From the NCBI GenBank assembly GCA_005881235.1, contig VBEQ01000206.1, forward strand, positions 1 through 25,665: 25,665 nt of DNA, written 5' to 3'. Below the pieces are notes generated by a model. The model saw nothing but the letters and a program-made list of their open reading frames with translations, was not told where the DNA came from and made no database searches. The stretch is from Chloroflexota bacterium (GTDB lineage Bacteria; Chloroflexota; Dormibacteria; CF-121). Both the position numbers and the translations under genes were made by a program. Shown here one piece after another: positions 21,548-25,665 of this stretch. How positions within the stretch are numbered: position 1 is the stretch's first letter; every line of letters starts with the position of its first letter.

Positions 21548-22224
21548 CCCGTCAAGGCCGGTGCGATCGTCCGGCGCGTCAGGAAGGCGCGAACACACTG
21601 GTCGGCGCCGGTCATGATGGCCGGACCGTGCCCAAAATACGCGCGCTCGTAGGTCAGCGCCGCCAATCGGTGCGGCGCGCGCATGGCAAGCCGGTGGGAA
21701 TGATTGACGTTCCAGGGTGGGGTGCGGATTCCCCGTTCGTTGTTCAGGATGTCGCCGAGAAAGAGCGCTGACTCGGATTCCGAATGAAGACCGATGCTGC
21801 CCGGCGTGTGGCCCGGACCATGCACCACGGTCAGTCCCGCGATGGTCTCGCCGTCCTCGAGCAGTCGTGCCGCCCGCCCCGCGCAGGTCACGACGAATCG
21901 GGCCAGCCCGGAGGGCAGCCGGTCGGCCAGACCCCACAACGTCATACGTTCTCTCGGCCGGCGCGGCTGCAGGTAGGCCGCGTCGGCCGCGTGCACGGCG
22001 AGACGGGCCCCGGTTGCCTGGCACAGGGCGAGCGCCGTGCCCGCGTGATCGATGTGATGGTGCGTGAGGATCACCCAATCGATCCGGCCCAGGGCTTGTG
22101 CTTCGACATATCGAAGGACAGCGCGGAAGCTGCCGGTATAGCCAGGGTCGATGACGGCCAGACCCTCGCGGCTCTGGTGCAGGTATGCCTGCGCGCCGCG
22201 AACGCCCGGAATCCGGCGGATCAC
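21544..22224 (-). CDS. Metallo-beta-lactamase-fold hydrolase
   Basis: With GTG 22224 the protein has 226 residues, the standard size for stand-alone MBL hydrolases. The di-zinc site is complete: LTHHHIDHAG (HxHxDH), VVHGPGHTPGS, LFLGDIL and YFGHGP. The N-terminal strand IRRIPGVRGAQAYLH followed by GLAVIDPGYTG is the usual start of the fold. The open frame reaches 22410, but the added 62 residues are an Arg/Ala/Pro-rich translation of the proline-rich microprotein gene in another frame. That gene ends 11 bp before the GTG. Substrate unknown; glyoxalase II-like or lactonase-like hydrolysis is possible. Confidence 0.88.
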   Translation of the reverse strand: MIRRIPGVRGAQAYLHQSREGLAVIDPGYTGSFRAVLRYVEAQALGRIDWVILTHHHIDHAGTALALCQATGARLAVHAADAAYLQPRRPRERMTLWGLADRLPSGLARFVVTCAGRAARLLEDGETIAGLTVVHGPGHTPGSIGLHSESESALFLGDILNNERGIRTPPWNVNHSHRLAMRAPHRLAALTYERAYFGHGPAIMTGADQCVRAFLTRRTIAPALTG

Positions 22225-22235
22225 ATCCCCATTAT

Positions 22236-22403
22236 TTACGGCCGGCGGATTCCCGGCTGGGGCACTTCGACGGGAGCCGGCGGCGGTTCCTGGATCTCCG
22301 GCTGTGGCGGCTGCGGCGCCAGCTCGGGTCCTGGCGGGTCGCCCACGTTCGGCTGGCCGGGGTTGGGAATCACGGGATCGGGCATGCCGGGCTGATTTTC
22401 CAT
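22236..22403 (-). CDS. 55-residue proline-rich acidic microprotein
   Basis: From ATG 22403 to TAA 22236 the frame encodes 55 residues, 20 of them proline, with regular acidic and Gln/Gly spacing: MENQPGMPDPVIPNPGQPNV at the start and PVEVPQPGIRRP at the end. There is no signal peptide, hydrophobic segment or cysteine. It is probably disordered or polyproline-II, suggesting a binding ligand or linker-like peptide. TAAGCT (22416-22411) sits 7 nt before the ATG, a leaderless-type -10. The MBL gene follows after 11 bp, so the two are likely co-transcribed. The third positions and ordered motif spacing look coding, whereas the MBL-frame reading of the same DNA is Arg/Ala-rich noise. Confidence 0.7.
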   Translation of the reverse strand: MENQPGMPDPVIPNPGQPNVGDPPGPELAPQPPQPEIQEPPPAPVEVPQPGIRRP

Positions 22404-22443
22404 CGCTCACAGCTTAACTTAAAGTTGACAGGCACGCTATAAT
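22404..22443. promoter_or_regulatory. Divergent promoter region with central palindrome
   Basis: A perfect TATAAT (22438-22443) faces the holin-like gene, whose leader would be about 48 nt. TAAGCT (22416-22411, minus strand) faces the microprotein gene. Between them is the perfect 11-bp palindrome AACTT-A-AAGTT (22416-22426), placed to act on both promoters. TTAACT, 18 bp upstream of TATAAT, is the best -35. This is the most AT-rich spot in the window. Confidence 0.55.
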
Positions 22444-22497
22444 GTTTACGTTCTAGCATTGCTCTGGACGGCGCGATAGGAAGGAAGGAGGGCGTTG

Positions 22498-22932
22498 ATG
22501 GATTCTGCTCAGCGGGCTTCGGCCACCGGCTCTGCACGGACGACCGCGAACGGCAACGCCCGGCACGGCCTGATCGATCTCGCACGGGTGGCGGTCGAAG
22601 ACACCGTCCGCCTGGTCCAGCAGGAGATCCAGCTGGCCAAGATCGAGCTCAAGGAAATGCTGCGGAGCAACATCAAGGCGGCCGTGTTCCTCGGGATCGC
22701 GGCCTTGTGCGGCCTGCTCTTCTTCATCATGCTGCTGGTCACGATCGCGCTCATCATCCCGGCGCACGCGCTCGTCGCCGGCATCGAGACCGTGCTTTTC
22801 CTGGTGCTGGCCCTGATCCTCGGCCTCGTCGGAAAAAGCAGGCTGCTGATCGGACCGCCCCCCAAGACGATGACCACGCTGAAGGAGGATGCCGAGTGGG
22901 CCAAACAAGTACTGAAGCGAAACGGGAAATAG
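22498..22932 (+). CDS. Phage holin superfamily (Holin-X/DUF1469-like) membrane protein
   Basis: This 144-residue protein has an amphipathic N-terminal helix (LIDLARVAVEDTVRLVQQEI then QLAKIELKEML). It is followed by two close membrane helices (about 60-85 and 90-112) and a short charged tail. This is the layout of the actinobacterial Holin-X/DUF1469 group, which despite the name occurs in ordinary chromosomes and is thought to be an envelope protein. ATG 22498 has AGGAAGGAGGG just upstream and a TATAAT promoter about 55 bp away. The DUF3618 gene begins inside its last 37 bp, which argues for a paired function. Confidence 0.85.
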   Translation: MDSAQRASATGSARTTANGNARHGLIDLARVAVEDTVRLVQQEIQLAKIELKEMLRSNIKAAVFLGIAALCGLLFFIMLLVTIALIIPAHALVAGIETVLFLVLALILGLVGKSRLLIGPPPKTMTTLKEDAEWAKQVLKRNGK

Positions 22933-23399
22933 AGCAGACCCGTGCCCACCTCGGGGAAACGTTAGAGGCGCTCCAGCTGCGCGCCAAGCGCAACCTCGAT
23001 CTCAAGACGCAGCTGCAGACCAATCACGTCCTCCAGCTGGTGGTCGGCACGCTGGTGCTGGCGGTCACCGGCTTCGCGGTGTTCGGCTACCGCACGCGTC
23101 GCCGGCGCTCCACGGCGGAACAGCTCGCCCGCAAGTTGAAATTGAATGACCTTCGCGATCGCCTCGAGGAGTTTCGCGACGACGCCAGAGCCTGGGCGTC
23201 GGCCCAGAAGCGCATCGTCAAGGCGGACGGGAAGAAGAAAGTCGAAGTCCAATCCAAGGAGAGCATCGGGCGGCGACTGCTGATCAGCGCCGCGGAGGCT
23301 GCGCTCACCGCGCTGGCGGCCGGCTACGCGCGCCGCCTGGTCAGCGGCTCGGGCACCCCGCACGAGCGCGGGCACGCGGCCGTCTCGAAGAAGCGATAG
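22896..23399 (+). CDS. DUF3618-domain membrane protein
   Basis: With GTG 22896, which has GGAGG 7 nt upstream inside the holin-like gene, the protein has 167 residues. The DUF3618 motif is at the N-terminus (EIEQTRAHLGETLEALQLRA). One membrane helix follows (about 46-66, VVGTLVLAVTGFAVFGY), then a basic, helical cytosolic region with coiled-coil character and a final amphipathic helix. DUF3618 genes commonly sit beside Holin-X genes; their joint role is not established. The open frame extends to 22707, but the extra part is the holin-like gene read out of frame. Confidence 0.85.
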   Translation: MGQTSTEAKREIEQTRAHLGETLEALQLRAKRNLDLKTQLQTNHVLQLVVGTLVLAVTGFAVFGYRTRRRRSTAEQLARKLKLNDLRDRLEEFRDDARAWASAQKRIVKADGKKKVEVQSKESIGRRLLISAAEAALTALAAGYARRLVSGSGTPHERGHAAVSKKR

Positions 23400-23434
23400 C
23401 CAAGGGCGCACCGACTCCACCCAAGGGCGGGCGT

Positions 23435-25624
23435 GTGGCGGACCTGCGCCCGGCGGCGCCGCAACCGCAGCCACGGATGCGCGCCTCGGCAGCCAGATCG
23501 GCGCGTTGGCCTCAGAACTGGCTCGACTGGCTCAGGATCCGGCGTAACTGGATGACGGTCGCGGGCATCGTGTTCGGCCTCATCCTGTTGTTGGTGCTGG
23601 GCACCTTCGCCTATGCCTATGCCACCCTGCCCGATCCCAGCCGGCTGGACCTGGCCGCCGGTGACGTCAAGATCGTCGACCGGAACGGCAACCCGATCGA
23701 GGTACGCAACGCCCAGGGCGTGCGCGTCATACCGAAAGAGCTTTCGGATATCAGTCCCAACTTGCAGAAGGCGACCATCGCGGTCGAAGACAAGCACTTC
23801 TACCAGCACCACGGCGTGGACTGGGGACGGGTCATCAAAGCGGGCGTCATCGACGTCATCACCCGCAAGCCTCAGCAGGGCGCCAGCACCATCACGGAGC
23901 AGCTGGCCAAGATCGCCATCCTGCGATCGCCACAGAAGACGATCCTGCGCAAGCTGCGCGAGGCGCTGCTGGCAACGGCCCTGGAGTCGAAGTACAGCAA
24001 GACTGACATCCTCAAGCTCTATCTCAATTCCATCTACTACGGCCACAACGCAACCGGCGTCGAGGCCGCCGCCGAGGTCTATTTCGGGAAGCACGCCAAG
24101 GACCTGACGCTAGGTGAGGCATCCCTGCTCGCCGGGCTGCCCAATGGTCCCAGCTATTACGATCCGGCGCTGCACAAAGACCGGGCGCTCGCCCGGCAGG
24201 CGGTCGTGCTGGACGCCATGGTGAACACCGGCGTGATCACCAGCGCCCAGGCCGAGCAGGCGAAGAACGAGACGCTCACGTTTGTCTTCAAGGAGAACCG
24301 GAGCAGCCTGGCGCCCCACTTCGTCGACTACGTTTTCGAACAATTGGAGACGGTCTACGGGCCATCCATCATCAACACCGGCGGTCTCACGGTCAAGACC
24401 ACGCTCGATCTCAATCTGCAAAAGGCGGCCGAGCAGGCGGTGACCGTCGGTCAGCAGCGCCTGGGACGGCTTGGTGCCGACAATGGTGACTTCCTGGCGA
24501 TGGACCCCAAGACCGGCGAGATCCTGGCGATGGTCGGCTCAGCCGACTACCTCAACAACGACATCAAGGGCCAGTTCAACGTCGTGACGGCACTACGCCA
24601 GCCGGGCTCGTCCTTCAAGCCCTACGTCTACGAGCAGGCCTTCAAATCGCACAAGCTCACCATGGGCAGCCCGCTGGACGATACGTCGCGGCATTTCGCC
24701 AACGGGCAGTTCCATGACTTCGACTTCCGCGACATGGGCATCATCTCGGCCCACAAGGCGCTGTTGCTCTCCCGCAACATCCCGGCGCTCGAGACGATGC
24801 AGACCGCTGGCGTCGACAACGTCGTCAATTTCGCCCACGACATGGGGATCACCACGCCACTCAAGAGCGAGGTGACGACCGCGATCGGATCGAGCGAGGT
24901 CCGCCTGTTGGACCATGCCGTCGGCTATGGCGTGTTTGCCACCGGTGGAACGCGGCACGATCCGGTGTCGCTTCTCGAAGTCAAAGACAAAGACGGCAAC
25001 ACCCTCGACAATCCGAACAAGCCCCAGGGCAAACAGGTCATCAGCGCCCAGGAGGCGTACCTGATCACCGATATCCTCAAGGACTATTCGAGCCAGTGGA
25101 ATCTGGGCTGGAACAAGCCGTTCGCCGGGAAGTCCGGGACGACGAACAACTACCGCGATGCCTGGATGATGGCCTACTCGCCGAACCTGGTGATCGGCGC
25201 CTGGGTTGGACATACCGGACCCGGCAACCAGGACATGAACGGGGTTTACGGCACCATGGTCGGTAGCTCGGTCCTCAGGGACTTCATCAACAATGGCCTG
25301 ACCCAGGCGCACTTCACCGTGGAGACCTTCAAGCGTCCCGATGGATTGATCGACGGGCCGCCGTGTGCGAGCAGCGTGAGCGCGTCGCCCTCGGCCTCGG
25401 CGTCGGCCTCGGCGTCGGCGGGCTCCCGTAGCTCCGAGAAGGAGCTCTACCTGCCGGGCACCGAGTGCAAGCCCGCGCCGACACCCTCCCCCAGCCCCAC
25501 GCCCTTGCCCACACCACTGACGTCGGTGATTCCATCGATCGTTCCCAGCGGGATCTTGCCAACCCCGACCCCGAGCTCTGCGCCGACGCCGACGCCCACT
25601 GCCGGGCCCGGCCAGACGCCTTAG
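23435..25624 (+). CDS. Class A penicillin-binding protein (PBP1A-like bifunctional peptidoglycan synthase)
   Basis: This 729-residue protein polymerises glycan strands and cross-links peptides outside the membrane. It has a short basic cytosolic tail, a membrane helix (42-62) and a GT51 domain with the catalytic E118 in VEDKHFYQHHGVDW and QQGASTITEQLAK (147-159). The transpeptidase carries S392 in GSSFKP, SRN at 446-448 and KSGTT from K566. A low-complexity tail follows, first Ser/Ala (about 645-665) and then Pro/Thr/Ser (from about 680), probably spanning the wall. GTG 23435 is the likely start, with AGGGCGGG upstream. The stop shares bases with a convergent gene in TTAG. It follows the DUF3618 gene by 35 bp. 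Confidence 0.94.
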   Translation: MADLRPAAPQPQPRMRASAARSARWPQNWLDWLRIRRNWMTVAGIVFGLILLLVLGTFAYAYATLPDPSRLDLAAGDVKIVDRNGNPIEVRNAQGVRVIPKELSDISPNLQKATIAVEDKHFYQHHGVDWGRVIKAGVIDVITRKPQQGASTITEQLAKIAILRSPQKTILRKLREALLATALESKYSKTDILKLYLNSIYYGHNATGVEAAAEVYFGKHAKDLTLGEASLLAGLPNGPSYYDPALHKDRALARQAVVLDAMVNTGVITSAQAEQAKNETLTFVFKENRSSLAPHFVDYVFEQLETVYGPSIINTGGLTVKTTLDLNLQKAAEQAVTVGQQRLGRLGADNGDFLAMDPKTGEILAMVGSADYLNNDIKGQFNVVTALRQPGSSFKPYVYEQAFKSHKLTMGSPLDDTSRHFANGQFHDFDFRDMGIISAHKALLLSRNIPALETMQTAGVDNVVNFAHDMGITTPLKSEVTTAIGSSEVRLLDHAVGYGVFATGGTRHDPVSLLEVKDKDGNTLDNPNKPQGKQVISAQEAYLITDILKDYSSQWNLGWNKPFAGKSGTTNNYRDAWMMAYSPNLVIGAWVGHTGPGNQDMNGVYGTMVGSSVLRDFINNGLTQAHFTVETFKRPDGLIDGPPCASSVSASPSASASASASAGSRSSEKELYLPGTECKPAPTPSPSPTPLPTPLTSVIPSIVPSGILPTPTPSSAPTPTPTAGPGQTP
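25394..25417 (+). repeat. Two exact 12-bp tandem units coding a Ser-Ala run
   Basis: GCCTCGGCGTCG occurs twice in tandem within the PBP tail and encodes SASA units. Being a multiple of three, copy-number change would lengthen or shorten the linker without a frameshift. Confidence 0.8.
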
Positions 25625-25665
25625 AGTCGCCGCAGGTAGTCGAGCAGCGCCGGCAGGTCGCGAAA
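25621..25665 (-). CDS. C-terminal end of a convergent gene (5' part outside window)
   Basis: On the minus strand the last 45 bases read FRDLPALLDYLRRL and stop at TAA (25623-25621). The amphipathic ending looks like a genuine protein C-terminus. Too little remains to name a family. The stop overlaps that of the PBP gene in TTAG, as at 21544-21547. Confidence 0.4.
   Translation of the reverse strand, partial: FRDLPALLDYLRRL

Noticed and set aside
22225..22410. 62-codon N-terminal extension of the MBL hydrolase
   Set aside because: Arg/Ala/Pro noise in that frame; the same DNA encodes an ordered proline-rich peptide, and the MBL fold begins at GTG 22224.
22425..22430. Perfect TTGACA as the -35 for TATAAT at 22438
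   Set aside because: Only 7 bp separate the two boxes; a usable pair needs about 17. It may be part of the palindrome region by chance.
22498..23399. Prophage remnant suggested by the holin-superfamily hit
   Set aside because: No other phage genes, attachment sites or composition change; Holin-X/DUF3618 pairs are normal chromosomal genes in high-GC bacteria.

Overview
This GC-rich, tightly packed 25.7-kb window looks like ordinary chromosome from a free-living, probably soil-dwelling bacterium. The gene mix suggests Chloroflexota, Candidatus Dormibacterota or a neighbouring high-GC lineage: small holin-superfamily plus DUF3618 membrane genes, a Rho_N-type 'plasmid stabilization' small protein, a class III cyclase fused to an AAA-type ATPase, and GTG/TTG starts. 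This placement is inference; no rRNA or marker gene is present. I saw no tRNA, rRNA, CRISPR array, transposase or phage cluster.

Layout. (1) 1-3692, minus strand: a probable operon of a D-Ala-D-Ala carboxypeptidase, a DUF421 membrane protein and a cyclase/ATPase regulator cut off by the window edge. (2) 3834-6272: a small Rho_N-type protein, a four-helix membrane protein, an AzlC/AzlD branched-chain amino acid exporter pair and a DJ-1/PfpI protein with a clear terminator and a likely promoter. (3) 6403-12845, plus strand: an orphan sensor histidine kinase, a small unknown protein, malate synthase, a 54-residue classical C2H2 zinc-finger protein, a PlsC-type acyltransferase and an anchored Ig-like/beta-propeller-like protein. 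(4) 12842-20452: a UbiB/ABC1 kinase on the minus strand; a divergent plus-strand run of choline-kinase-like phosphotransferase, dimethylglycine/sarcosine dehydrogenase-like flavoprotein, inositol-monophosphatase/HisN-like phosphatase and cupredoxin; then an arginase-fold protein with altered metal ligands and a flavin split-barrel protein on the minus strand. (5) 20471-25665: an alkaline-phosphatase-superfamily phosphodiesterase, a metallo-beta-lactamase-fold hydrolase preceded by a 55-residue proline-rich microprotein, a holin-like/DUF3618 pair, a class A penicillin-binding protein and the tail of one more gene.

Functional themes. Cell-envelope work recurs (carboxypeptidase, PBP1A-like synthase, PlsC, holin-like/DUF3618 pair). 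The phosphotransferase, flavoprotein and HisN-like phosphatase genes overlap by 4 bp and may handle methylated amines or one-carbon units. Malate synthase indicates a glyoxylate shunt or C2 assimilation.

The observations most worth following are two microproteins (C2H2 finger; proline-rich), two palindromic repeats inserted in frame in the flavoprotein gene, repeated convergent gene ends that share stop-codon bases, an arginase-like protein lacking both metal-binding histidines, several starts that look leaderless, and two genes whose conserved N-termini extend upstream of any standard start codon. I did not find a clearly new multi-gene system.
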